Below are positions 33,883 to 41,145 of a DNA stretch of 64,000 nucleotides, piece after piece. Position 1 is the stretch's first letter, and each line of letters opens with the position of its first letter. This DNA is from Hungatella effluvii (lineage in GTDB: Bacteria > Bacillota > Clostridia > Lachnospirales > Lachnospiraceae): contig NZ_QJKD01000002.1 in assembly GCF_003201875.1 (NCBI RefSeq), positions 372,001 to 436,000 on the forward strand, in the 5' to 3' direction. A model generated the notes under the pieces. The model was not told the DNA's origin, searched no databases, and saw only the letters and a list, made by a program, of their open reading frames with translations. Both the position numbers and the translations under genes were made by a program.

Positions 33883-34692
33883 ATGACAGAGGAACGAACC
33901 GTATTCATCAGCGGTACGCCGTATACTGTCACCATTTCCAGTGAACAGGAGGTCCTGTCGGCCGCGTATGCGGCAGGCGGGACCATCATTGGTTTATGGG
34001 ACAAAAACAGAAGCGGTCAGAGCCTTGCTCCGGCGGACTACATTGTGGAATGCGTGGAAGACGCCGATGCGGAGTTTCTGGAGCGGGTGGTGAGAAGAAG
34101 GCTTCATATGCCCTGGATCATCGCAGAGACGGAGCGGCTGGTGATCCGGGAATTTACGGCGGAGGATGCCGCGTACATGATTCCGGAAGATGCGGGACCC
34201 GGTGATGAGATTTTTCACAGCAGAGAGAAACTGACCGCATATATCGACAGCCAGTACCGGTTCTTTGAATACGGAATCTGGGCGGTGGTGGAAAAGGAGA
34301 GTATGACCGTGATCGGAAAGGCCGGGCTCTTTCAGCCAGCCGGAGGATTCGTGAATGCGGAAATACAACAAACAGAGATCCGGCAGGCAGAAGTTCAACA
34401 AACAGAGTCTCAGCAGGCAGAACCTTCTCCGCCGCAAAAAAAAGAGGATACCCCGCTGGAACTGGGATATCACATCTTCACTCCCTGGCGGCGTTCCGGC
34501 TATGCGAAGGAGGCGTGCAGGGAAATATTAAATTACGGTACCGGCCGGCTGACGGGCCGCATCTGCGCGGTCATTGAGGAAGGAAATACGGCCTCCATAC
34601 GCCTGGCCGAATCACTTGGCTTTCGTCTTACTGCTCAAAAATGTAGCGAATCAGCTGAATTGCTGTATCTGTATGAGGCGAGTTGCTCATAA
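33883..34692 (+). CDS. GNAT acetyltransferase with extra N-terminal domain
   Basis: A 269-residue protein. Residues 1-85 form an alpha/beta segment (VLSAAYAAGGTIIGLWD, then ADYIVECVEDADAEFLERVV) that resembles the last Rossmann part of a HAD-like fold. From about 90 the GNAT domain begins with ETERLVIREFTAEDA. The acetyl-CoA site is RRSGYAKEACREIL, followed by IEEGNTASIRLAESLGF. A Gln/Glu-rich insertion with a 10-residue tandem repeat interrupts the core before LELGYHIF. ATG 33883 has GAGG 8 bases upstream. The last 65 bases overlap the opposite-strand gene at 34628. Acceptor unknown. Confidence 0.88.
   Translation: MTEERTVFISGTPYTVTISSEQEVLSAAYAAGGTIIGLWDKNRSGQSLAPADYIVECVEDADAEFLERVVRRRLHMPWIIAETERLVIREFTAEDAAYMIPEDAGPGDEIFHSREKLTAYIDSQYRFFEYGIWAVVEKESMTVIGKAGLFQPAGGFVNAEIQQTEIRQAEVQQTESQQAEPSPPQKKEDTPLELGYHIFTPWRRSGYAKEACREILNYGTGRLTGRICAVIEEGNTASIRLAESLGFRLTAQKCSESAELLYLYEASCS
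34366..34425 (+). repeat. 30-bp tandem duplication inside the GNAT gene
   Basis: Two 30-base units (34366-34395, 34396-34425), both starting caacaaacagag, encode QQTEIRQAEV and QQTESQQAEP. The repeat keeps the frame and lengthens a surface loop. Confidence 0.88.
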
Positions 34693-35329
34693 TGGTGAGG
34701 ACAGGATCTTCCAGGATCAGGCCAGTCTTCTCACCAAAGGAGGTATCTCCGATGCGGATGCCGCAGAACGATTCCTGGCCGGTCTCAGCATTGGTGACCG
34801 GATAGAGGTAATCCTTTACCTGCTCGTATAAATCCGCGGGGAGGGCTTCTTCCAGATTGAGAAATCCGTCCATCTCTCCGTAATGGTCAATGACATCCGG
34901 GCGTCCGATCATGACGTCCAGCCCCTTGCTGGAAATCATGGCGGTCAGCTTTGCCAGCTCCGCGTAGGAATATTCGTTCATGGCCGATTCATCAAACGAA
35001 GGGGACATGGAATAGTCCACGTCGATCTTCGTATTTTCATCGAGACCGATAAAGGCGCGGAACCCCTCGTCGAAATATTGGTCTACAGTCAGCGCCTCGC
35101 TGTCGTAGCGGCTGTTTAGGACGGCGCAGCTCAGTGCGGTGTCGAACCTGTTGTTGTACATGGCGCTTCCGATGGAACCCACCAGAAATACCGCGATCAC
35201 AACCCCGATGATGGGAAACTTATAGTATTCCCAGATATACCAGAATTTGTCTCTGAAAGACATCTCCTTAAGCTTGGCGGCTTCCTCATGCAGCCGTTCT
35301 TTAAAGGTAACATTTTCATAAGGTGTCAT
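34628..35329 (-). CDS. Single-pass membrane protein with a solute-binding-like outer domain
   Basis: A 233-residue protein: a basic, helical N-terminal 33 residues, one membrane helix at about 34-56 (PIIGVVIAVFLVGSIGSAMY), then an extracellular domain. That domain has features like extracellular solute-binding remnants (GLDVMIGRPDVIDHYGEMDGFLNLEEALPADL, a region often seen in extracytoplasmic binding folds). It would be N-in, C-out. The final 22 codons overlap the GNAT gene on the other strand by 65 bases, and both reading frames look genuine. No operon partner. Function unknown; perhaps a stress or envelope sensor. Confidence 0.8.
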   Translation of the reverse strand: MTPYENVTFKERLHEEAAKLKEMSFRDKFWYIWEYYKFPIIGVVIAVFLVGSIGSAMYNNRFDTALSCAVLNSRYDSEALTVDQYFDEGFRAFIGLDENTKIDVDYSMSPSFDESAMNEYSYAELAKLTAMISSKGLDVMIGRPDVIDHYGEMDGFLNLEEALPADLYEQVKDYLYPVTNAETGQESFCGIRIGDTSFGEKTGLILEDPVLTIMSNSPHTDTAIQLIRYIFEQ

Positions 35330-35499
35330 GGATAGTCAAACCTCTTTCGTGAATTAGTCGGCCCGGATTACACCGGTTCCGGTTGAGCGGCTGGCCAAAG
35401 ACCCGGCACTGCAGTGCTGACCGATGCTCATTGTATACCACATTATACCACAACCCTGACGTAATAATTGTGAAATTTTCATGAAATAAAGAAGAACGT

Positions 35500-35528
35500 T
35501 TGCTTTTTGTGACAGGATTCGTTATAAT
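35500..35528 (+). promoter_or_regulatory. Sigma-A promoter for the yesL-like gene
   Basis: TTGCTT (35500-35505), 17-base spacer, TATAAT (35523-35528). The leader from about 35535 to 35609 contains the partial copy of element B. Confidence 0.78.
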
Positions 35529-35544
35529 ACTCTGTAATGCTACT

Positions 35545-35585
35545 AGGGCCTGTTTGAAAATTCATTCCTGCCATCTGCACGCCCT
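35545..35585. repeat. Partial copy of palindromic element B
   Basis: The sequence from AGGGCCTGTTTGAAAATT onwards matches the left end of the 29323 element, with 3 to 5 differences over about 40 bases. It stops at GCCCT, followed by an A run. It is in the 5' leader of the yesL-like gene, and only the left end remains. Confidence 0.82.
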
Positions 35586-35609
35586 AAAAAAAGAGAAGGG
35601 GTACGACTT

Positions 35610-36353
35610 ATGCTGTCTGGTTTTTTTAATTATGATAATCCTGTCTGGCGATTTATCGGGAAGTTTGGAGATCTGATCATACTGAATGTTTTGTGGTTCG
35701 TATGCAGTATTCCCATTTTTACAATCGGTGCGTCGACGACCGCTGTATATTACGTGACATTAAAGCTTGCGAGAAATGATGACGGATACACGATCCGGTC
35801 CTTTTTCAAGTCCTTTAAGGAGAACTTTAAGCAGTCGACCATTATCTGGCTGATTATGCTGGCTGTGGGGCTTATTCTGGGTTTTGATATGCTGTTCTTT
35901 ACAAGAGGCGGTTTTAATATGTCCCAGCAGTTTAAGACAGTCATGGTAACGATTTTCCTTGCAATGTCCATTATCTATCTGGCAATTATGACCTACATAT
36001 TTCCGCTTCAGTCCAGATTTTATAATACAATTAAGAGAACGTTCTTCAATGCGTTTTTCATGTCCATCCGTCATTTATTTCAGACAATCGCTATCATTGT
36101 AATCGATGTGGCCGTGGTTGTGGCGATGGTGATGATTCCGCAGATTATGATGTTTGGCGTGCTCTTTGGATTCCCGCTTCTTGCGTTTATTAACTCTTAT
36201 ATTTTATCTCCGATCCTTCTGAAGTACATGCCGAAGGAAGAGCGTGAAGACGGCGAGATGAGACCGATTTTTGCTGATGAGGAAGAAGCCGTAAGGGCTG
36301 TAGGAACGGTAAAAGAAGATGATGTTAAGACAGAAGAGCCGACAGAACAGTAA
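35610..36353 (+). CDS. YesL family (DUF624) membrane protein
   Basis: A 247-residue integral membrane protein of the YesL/DUF624 family. It begins FNYDNPVWRFIGKFGDLIILNVLWFVCSIPIFTIGAS, the family signature, with TTAVYYVTLKLARND after it, and has about five to six membrane helices. In Bacillus and Clostridia such proteins often lie beside sugar ABC transporter and two-component genes. Here it stands alone. The C-terminal 45 residues are soluble and acidic. AGAAGGGG precedes the ATG. A leader with a partial palindromic element separates promoter and gene. Function not established. Confidence 0.9.
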   Translation: MLSGFFNYDNPVWRFIGKFGDLIILNVLWFVCSIPIFTIGASTTAVYYVTLKLARNDDGYTIRSFFKSFKENFKQSTIIWLIMLAVGLILGFDMLFFTRGGFNMSQQFKTVMVTIFLAMSIIYLAIMTYIFPLQSRFYNTIKRTFFNAFFMSIRHLFQTIAIIVIDVAVVVAMVMIPQIMMFGVLFGFPLLAFINSYILSPILLKYMPKEEREDGEMRPIFADEEEAVRAVGTVKEDDVKTEEPTEQ

Positions 36354-36385
36354 TAGATCATAAACCGGCTGTTTTATAATAGAAG

Positions 36386-36437
36386 AAAGCATTGTGATTC
36401 TGAGCAGAAAAAGTTCAGAAACCACAGTGCTTTTTTT
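36386..36437 (+). terminator. Rho-independent terminator after the yesL-like gene
   Basis: A stem from AGCATTGTG and TCTGA pairs with TCAGA and CCACAGTGCT, with a few mismatches, and ends with seven T at 36431-36437. Confidence 0.85.
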
Positions 36438-36521
36438 AGAATTTGGACATGAGATGGACACAAAAAAGAGGTATAATAATTTTCAGTATGGTTGGTTTTT
36501 GAATAATCCGGGAGGTGGCAT

Positions 36522-37106
36522 ATGACGGAAGAGGAGTATGTTGTGTTTATCCAGCCTTATGAGGATGCGCTGAAGAACATTCGCGTCCGCGTCGAAGTGT
36601 TAAATGACGATTACCGGCGCAAATACCAGAATTATCCCATTCACCATTTGCAGGACAGAATTAAAAAGAAAGAAAGTATAGAACAGAAACTGGTGCGCAG
36701 AGGCTACGGAAGCGATGTGGAAGCTGCCAGAGACTGTCTGACCGATATATCGGGAATTCGTGTGATCTGCTATTTTGTGCGTGATATTTACGCGGTAGTG
36801 TCCCTGCTTAAGAAACAGACCGATATCGTAGTAATCAAGGAGTGTGACTACATCAGCAATCCCAAGCCTAACGGCTACAGAAGCTATCACATCGTGTTCG
36901 GCGTCCCCGTCTATCACACGGACGGCATGGAGTACTATCCCGTGGAGATTCAGCTTCGGACCATGTCCATGGACTTGTGGGCGAGCATGGAACACCGCAT
37001 CTGCTATAAAGGCAGCCAGAAGCTGGAAGAGAAGGCAGCACAGGATTTTAAGGAGTATGCGGAATATTTAAAGAACATGGAAGAAGAGATGGAAGGGTAC
37101 TTATGA
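36522..37106 (+). CDS. Small alarmone (p)ppGpp synthetase, RelQ-like
   Basis: A 194-residue RelA/SpoT-synthetase domain protein without an HD hydrolase or regulatory domain, as in RelQ/RelP. Conserved parts: SIEQKLVRRGYG near residue 55, DISGIRVICYFVRDIYAV (residues 74-91), then NPKPNGYRSYHIVFGVPV with the G-loop, and PVEIQLRTMSMDLWASMEHRICYK with the catalytic Glu. It makes (p)ppGpp from ATP and GTP or GDP during stress. GGGAGGTGG precedes the ATG. Its regulation is probably transcriptional. A hairpin follows 26 bases downstream. Confidence 0.93.
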   Translation: MTEEEYVVFIQPYEDALKNIRVRVEVLNDDYRRKYQNYPIHHLQDRIKKKESIEQKLVRRGYGSDVEAARDCLTDISGIRVICYFVRDIYAVVSLLKKQTDIVVIKECDYISNPKPNGYRSYHIVFGVPVYHTDGMEYYPVEIQLRTMSMDLWASMEHRICYKGSQKLEEKAAQDFKEYAEYLKNMEEEMEGYL

Positions 37107-37132
37107 GGTGAGCCTCAGACTTAAGTTACAGC

Positions 37133-37172
37133 CATACCCCCCGCTGGCGGTGTACTGCCGGCGGGGGGTATG
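37133..37172. terminator. GC-rich hairpin between convergent genes
   Basis: CATACCCCCCGC at 37133-37144 pairs with GCGGGGGGTATG at 37161-37172, with an inner GGCGG/CCGCC-type stem. No T run on either strand, so it is a weak or factor-assisted terminator shared by the alarmone synthetase and amt genes. Confidence 0.6.
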
Positions 37173-37203
37173 AAGTATATAGATAATATGAGGGAAAGCG
37201 TGT

Positions 37204-38415
37204 TTATTTATCAATCCGGAATCCGGAGTATGCAGTCATCCCGTGCTCATGCATATCCAGTCCGTCCAGCTGTTCCTGATCGGATACCCGCAGGCCGATG
37301 GTCAGGCGGATCACGGTGAATATAAGGGATGCCAGCACCGCCGCGTACACAAGCACGGCTGCGACTCCGGTAAGCTGTGTGACGAAATTGCAGCCTTCAC
37401 CGAATACGCCGGTAAGCAGAGTGCCCGCCAGACCGCAGCAGCCGTGAACGCCTACGGCTCCAACCGGATCATCCACACGTACCACCTTGTCGATAAATTC
37501 AATGGCCAGCACGACGACAAATCCGGCGATGACGCCGATGATGATGGCCTCGTAGGGAGTGACGACATCGCAGCCGGCGGTGATGGCCACGAGTCCGGCC
37601 AATGCTCCGTTAAGCGTCATGGATACATCAGGCTTACCGTAGCGGACCCAGGTAAATAAAAGGGTAACCAGAGTGGACGCGGCGGCCGCAAGATTCGTGG
37701 TGATGGCGATGTCTCCCAGAGACGTGGAGGCGGCAGTGGTGGAACCGCAGTTGAATCCGAACCAGCAGAACCAGAGGATGAACACGCCCAGGAAGCCCAG
37801 AGGAATGTTGTGGCCGGGAATTGCATTGGGTGTTCCGTCACTGTTGTACTTTCCAAGTCTGGGCCCCACGATTTTAGCGCCCACAAATGCACATACGCCG
37901 CCTACCATGTGAACGGCTGTGGATCCGGCAAAATCATGAAAGCCCATCTGGGACAGCCAGCCGCCGCCCCAGATCCAGTGGCCGGTTATTGGATAGATAA
38001 AGATACTGATGGCTGCCGAATAGATGAGATAAGAAGAAAATTTTGTCCGTTCCGCCATGGCGCCGGAGACGATGGTCGCGGCGGTGGCACAGAACACGGT
38101 ATGGAAAATCATGAACACGCCGATGGGCAGCCCGTTGATCATTCCATCCGCATCCGCAAGGGAATAGGGATTGAAGAAACCGGAACCGCCGATGATGCCG
38201 GCAATGTTCTTTCCGAACATGAGAGGGAAACCGAGAATGAAGAAAAAGAGAGAGCCGAGAACGAAATCCATCATATTTTTCATACAGATGTTTCCAGCGT
38301 TTTTGGCTCTGGTGAAGCCGGTTTCGACCATGGCGAAGCCCGCCTGCATGAAATAGACGAGAAAAGCGCCGAGCATAGTCCACATAATATTCATCAACAA
38401 GGTTGTTTCTTCCAT
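37204..38415 (-). CDS. amt: Ammonium transporter Amt
   Basis: A 403-residue Amt/Mep/Rh channel with eleven membrane helices. Conserved features: GFAMVETGFTRAKNAGNICMKNMMDF near the start, FHDFAGSTAVHMVGGVCAF with the signature Asp-Phe-Ala-Gly and the pore His at about 160, FWFGFN around 220, and GVHGCCGLAGTLLTGVF near 330. It conducts ammonium or ammonia inward. AGGAGG precedes the ATG. It follows glnK on the same strand, with a terminator-like hairpin between, which would set its level below that of glnK. This is the usual glnK-amt pair. Confidence 0.96.
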   Translation of the reverse strand: MEETTLLMNIMWTMLGAFLVYFMQAGFAMVETGFTRAKNAGNICMKNMMDFVLGSLFFFILGFPLMFGKNIAGIIGGSGFFNPYSLADADGMINGLPIGVFMIFHTVFCATAATIVSGAMAERTKFSSYLIYSAAISIFIYPITGHWIWGGGWLSQMGFHDFAGSTAVHMVGGVCAFVGAKIVGPRLGKYNSDGTPNAIPGHNIPLGFLGVFILWFCWFGFNCGSTTAASTSLGDIAITTNLAAAASTLVTLLFTWVRYGKPDVSMTLNGALAGLVAITAGCDVVTPYEAIIIGVIAGFVVVLAIEFIDKVVRVDDPVGAVGVHGCCGLAGTLLTGVFGEGCNFVTQLTGVAAVLVYAAVLASLIFTVIRLTIGLRVSDQEQLDGLDMHEHGMTAYSGFRIDK

Positions 38416-38476
38416 AATTTGATTCCTCCTGAACTGTTTTGGTAAATGCCGTCAGAATCCGGGAAACGGATGCAGA

Positions 38477-38520
38477 AAAGGGGATAACCGCTCACCTGCC
38501 GGCAAGCAATTATCCCCTTT
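38477..38520 (-). terminator. Attenuator-like hairpin between glnK and amt
   Basis: AAAGGGGATAA at 38477-38487 pairs with TTATCCCCTTT at 38510-38520. On the minus strand the stem ends in CCCCTTTT. It probably allows only partial read-through from glnK into amt. Confidence 0.75.
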
Positions 38521-38602
38521 GATAATTTTCGTAATGGATTCTGTATGGAATTTAAAGTGGCGTGGATGCATTTGCAGCCCATGATACAGCAAAACTGTGC
38601 CG

Positions 38603-38941
38603 TTACAGCGCCTCGCGTCCGTGCTCCCCGGTACGGATCCGGATGGCGTCCTGAACGTCATAGACGAAGATCTTTCCGTCGCCGTAATTTCCGGTGTTGA
38701 TCTCATCGACGATTGCATCGATGATGGGATCCGCCAGTTCCTTTGGAATCACGGTTTCCACCTTTACCTTGGGGAGCAGATTTACATTGTACTTGGTCCC
38801 CCGGTACATCTGCGTATACCCCTTCTGATTGCCATAGCCCATGACGTTGCTGATCATGATGCCGTTGACTTCACAGCCCTCCAGAATCGCCTTCAGGCTC
38901 TCCAGCTTTTCCGGCTTAATAATGATTTCCAGTTTTTTCAT
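38603..38941 (-). CDS. glnK: P-II nitrogen regulatory protein
   Basis: A 112-residue P-II protein. Sequence in order: MKKLEIIIKPEKL, then the T-loop region YGNQKGYTQMYRGTKYNVNLLPK with Y51 at the classical uridylylation position, VKVETVIPKELAD, and GDGKIFVYDVQDAIRIRTGE with the B- and C-loop ATP-binding residues. It senses ATP/ADP and 2-oxoglutarate and blocks the Amt channel when nitrogen is plentiful. AAAGGAGG is 9 bases upstream. Transcription starts from a strong minus-strand promoter at 39021-39048, with a terminator-like hairpin right after it. Confidence 0.96.
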   Translation of the reverse strand: MKKLEIIIKPEKLESLKAILEGCEVNGIMISNVMGYGNQKGYTQMYRGTKYNVNLLPKVKVETVIPKELADPIIDAIVDEINTGNYGDGKIFVYDVQDAIRIRTGEHGREAL

Positions 38942-38972
38942 ACAGCATATCCTCCTTTATCGTGTTGACAAC

Positions 38973-39009
38973 AAAAACGAGGGCAATTCCATAATGGAAC
39001 GCCCTCGTT
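38973..39009 (-). promoter_or_regulatory. Terminator-like hairpin at the 5' end of the glnK transcript
   Basis: On the minus strand AACGAGGGC (39009-39001) pairs with GCCCTCGTT (38984-38976), with an inner TTCCAT/ATGGAA stem and TTTTT after it. It begins about 6 bases after the predicted start site. No upstream minus-strand gene needs a terminator here, so it may be an attenuator or make a short RNA. Confidence 0.7.
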
Positions 39010-39020
39010 CGATATTAAAC

Positions 39021-39048
39021 ATTATACATTTCTGAAAACAAATGTCAA
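39021..39048 (-). promoter_or_regulatory. Consensus promoter for glnK
   Basis: On the minus strand TTGACA (39048-39043), 16-base spacer, TATAAT (39026-39021). Both hexamers are perfect. Confidence 0.85.
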
Positions 39049-39127
39049 ATACATTTTAAAACGGAAAAATTAGAAAAGTTTGTGAATTATTGACAAAATT
39101 ATGGCGCCACAAAACTTAGAAAAGACT

Positions 39128-39156
39128 TGTGCTTTTTCTTCTTTCGTACTATACTT
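39128..39156 (+). promoter_or_regulatory. Promoter for ispE
   Basis: TTGTGC (39128-39133), 17-base spacer, TATACT (39151-39156), 64 bases before the ispE start. It is divergent from the glnK promoter. Confidence 0.65.
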
Positions 39157-39219
39157 AATACTGTATACAAAATAACGAAAAAGTACAATTTGAAGAAATT
39201 AAGAAAATGCGAGGTATTT

Positions 39220-40131
39220 ATGCCTATGATAAGACATCTTGGACTTAAGGCTTACGGAAAGATTAATCTGGGGCTCGACGTTCTTAAGAAGAGAGAGGAT
39301 GGATACCATGAGGTCCGTATGATTATGCAGACAGTCGGACTTTATGATAAGATTGATCTTTACTTAAAGGAGACGCCGGGGATTACCGTCGAGACCAATC
39401 TGTACTATCTTCCGGTAAACGAGAATAATCTGGTGTACAAGGCGGCGAAGCTTTTGATGGACGAGTTCCACATCAACCACGGAGTCACCATTCACTTAAA
39501 GAAGTTTATTCCGGTATCCGCCGGGATGGCGGGAGGCAGCAGCGATGCAGCGGCCGTACTGTTCGGAGTGAACAAGATGTTTAACTTAGGGCTTTCCATG
39601 GAAGCGTTAATGGAGCGCGGAGTGAAGATCGGCGCCGATGTCCCCTACTGCGTGATGCGTGGGACAGCGCTCTCGGAGGGCATCGGAGAGATTTTAACCC
39701 CCCTGCCGCCTATTCCCCAGTGTCAGGTGTTGATTGCAAAGCCAGGCATCAGCGTGTCCACTAAATTCGTATATGAGCATTTGGATGCCGCTTCCCTGCG
39801 TCCGTCGGACCATCCGGATATAGACGGCATGATAGCAGCCATCCGGGAACGCGACATTTACGGGGCCGCATCTCTCCTGGGCAATGTTCTGGAGACAGTC
39901 ACAATACCGGAATACCCTGTGATCGCGGAGATCAAGGACCGGTTAAAATCACTGGGAGCGGTAAATGCCCTGATGAGCGGCAGCGGACCCACGGTTTTTG
40001 GAATATTTACAAGCCCGAAGGCGGCGGAAGAGGCCTACGAGGAAATGCGTTACGGCAAGTCCGCCAATCTGGCGAAATCTGTATATCTGACTAATTTTTA
40101 CAATACAAAGGAGGTTTCCCATGGGAAATGA
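39220..40131 (+). CDS. ispE: 4-diphosphocytidyl-2-C-methyl-D-erythritol kinase
   Basis: A 303-residue GHMP kinase. AYGKINLGLDVLKKREDGYHEV at the N terminus is diagnostic for IspE, the ATP-binding glycine loop is PVSAGMAGGSSDAAAVL near residue 105, and SGSGPTVFG near 260 is motif 3. It phosphorylates CDP-ME in the non-mevalonate isoprenoid pathway, which also supplies undecaprenyl phosphate. ATG 39220 has GAGG about 6 bases upstream, and more upstream frame is leader. It overlaps the GntR gene by 11 bases, and the GntR ribosome binding site lies inside it, so the two are coupled. Confidence 0.95.
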   Translation: MPMIRHLGLKAYGKINLGLDVLKKREDGYHEVRMIMQTVGLYDKIDLYLKETPGITVETNLYYLPVNENNLVYKAAKLLMDEFHINHGVTIHLKKFIPVSAGMAGGSSDAAAVLFGVNKMFNLGLSMEALMERGVKIGADVPYCVMRGTALSEGIGEILTPLPPIPQCQVLIAKPGISVSTKFVYEHLDAASLRPSDHPDIDGMIAAIRERDIYGAASLLGNVLETVTIPEYPVIAEIKDRLKSLGAVNALMSGSGPTVFGIFTSPKAAEEAYEEMRYGKSANLAKSVYLTNFYNTKEVSHGK

Positions 40132-40798
40132 TCTGAAGGTGAACATGAATGAATATCTGCCGCTGCGCGATGTGGTTTTCAATACGCTGCGCCAGGCTAT
40201 CTTAAAAGGAGAACTGGCTCCGGGCGAGCGTTTGATGGAGATTCAGCTGGCGGAGCGTCTGGGCGTTTCCAGAACACCGATCCGCGAAGCGATCAGAAAG
40301 CTGGAGCTGGAAGGGCTGGTGCTGATGATTCCGAGAAAGGGCGCAGAGGTTGCGAAAATCTCCGAGAAGAGCCTGCGTGATGTCCTGGAGGTAAGACGTT
40401 CTCTGGAGGAACTGGCCATTGAGCTGGCCTGTCAGAGAATGACAGAGGAAGAGGTTGACGCCCTGGAACAGACCCAGGAGGTATTTAAGGAGGCAGTGGC
40501 CTGCGGAGACGCCATGAAGATCGCGGAGACCGATGAAACGTATCACGATGTCATTTATAAAGGCACCGGCAACGACAGGCTTGTACAGATTCTTAATAAC
40601 CTAAGAGAGCAGATGTACCGTTACCGCTTGGAATATATTAAGGACGAGGATAAGCGTCAGATTCTTCTTCTCGAACACGACAAGATCTTAAAGGCTGTGA
40701 AGCTGCGCCGGGTTGAGGAAGCAAAAGAAGCCATGAGGGAACACATCGATAATCAGGAGATAACCGTTTCCAAAAATATAAAGGAGCAGGAGGGCTAA
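40121..40798 (+). CDS. GntR family regulator, FadR/FCD subfamily
   Basis: A 225-residue regulator. N-terminal winged helix: LPLRDVVFNTLRQAILKGELAPGERL, then LAERLGVSRTPIREAIRKLELEGLV as the HTH. The C-terminal FCD domain is helical, with conserved metal-site residues in EDRSLEE-like and ETDETYHDVIYKGTGN. FCD regulators bind a small organic acid. AAAGGAGG precedes the ATG inside ispE. It is followed 6 bases later by a small acidic protein gene. The effector and target are unknown, and co-transcription with ispE does not point to one. Confidence 0.93.
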   Translation: MGNDLKVNMNEYLPLRDVVFNTLRQAILKGELAPGERLMEIQLAERLGVSRTPIREAIRKLELEGLVLMIPRKGAEVAKISEKSLRDVLEVRRSLEELAIELACQRMTEEEVDALEQTQEVFKEAVACGDAMKIAETDETYHDVIYKGTGNDRLVQILNNLREQMYRYRLEYIKDEDKRQILLLEHDKILKAVKLRRVEEAKEAMREHIDNQEITVSKNIKEQEG

Positions 40799-40804
40799 AG
40801 AGGT

Positions 40805-40999
40805 ATGATGACGTTCAAGGACCGGTATTTGGCAGGAGAAATAGAATTTGAGGCGATTGATGATTATGTGGAAGAGTGGAACGGCAGTGATGATCCACGT
40901 ACTCTGGCCGGATTTCTGGGTCTTAATGAAGAAGAGGAAGACATCTGGATTGAGGAAAGTGATGAAGCCCTTCAGGCGCTTCTTGACAGTAAAAAATAA
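40805..40999 (+). CDS. Small acidic protein, unknown function
   Basis: A 64-residue cytosolic protein, MMTFKDRYLAGEIEFEAID then a strongly acidic C-terminal half (NEEEEDIWIEESDEALQ). The start is 40805 or the adjacent ATG at 40808. There are no Cys or membrane segments. It begins 6 bases after the GntR stop and must be co-transcribed with ispE and gntR. Similar short acidic proteins occur in this place in related Clostridia to my recollection, but no function is established. Confidence 0.8.
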   Translation: MMTFKDRYLAGEIEFEAIDDYVEEWNGSDDPRTLAGFLGLNEEEEDIWIEESDEALQALLDSKK

Positions 41000-41035
41000 A
41001 TGAGAATAAAATTTATAAAAAAAGTATAACCTTTA

Positions 41036-41081
41036 TTGACAAGGTGACAACATGTCATTATAATAAGTGACAGGTTGTCAC
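41036..41081 (+). promoter_or_regulatory. tetR promoter with two TetR-type operators
   Basis: Perfect TTGACA (41036-41041), 17-base spacer, TATAAT (41059-41064). Two 13-base palindromes of form TGACA-N3-TGTCA lie at 41045-41057 (between -35 and -10) and 41068-41080 (just after -10), centres 23 bases apart. Binding of the TetR protein would block polymerase, so the efflux operon is probably autoregulated. Confidence 0.87.
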
Positions 41082-41145
41082 TTTTTGCATTTCTGAGAAG
41101 GCTGGCCGGGAGTAAAAGTGAGAACAAATATTAAGGGGTGAGAAT

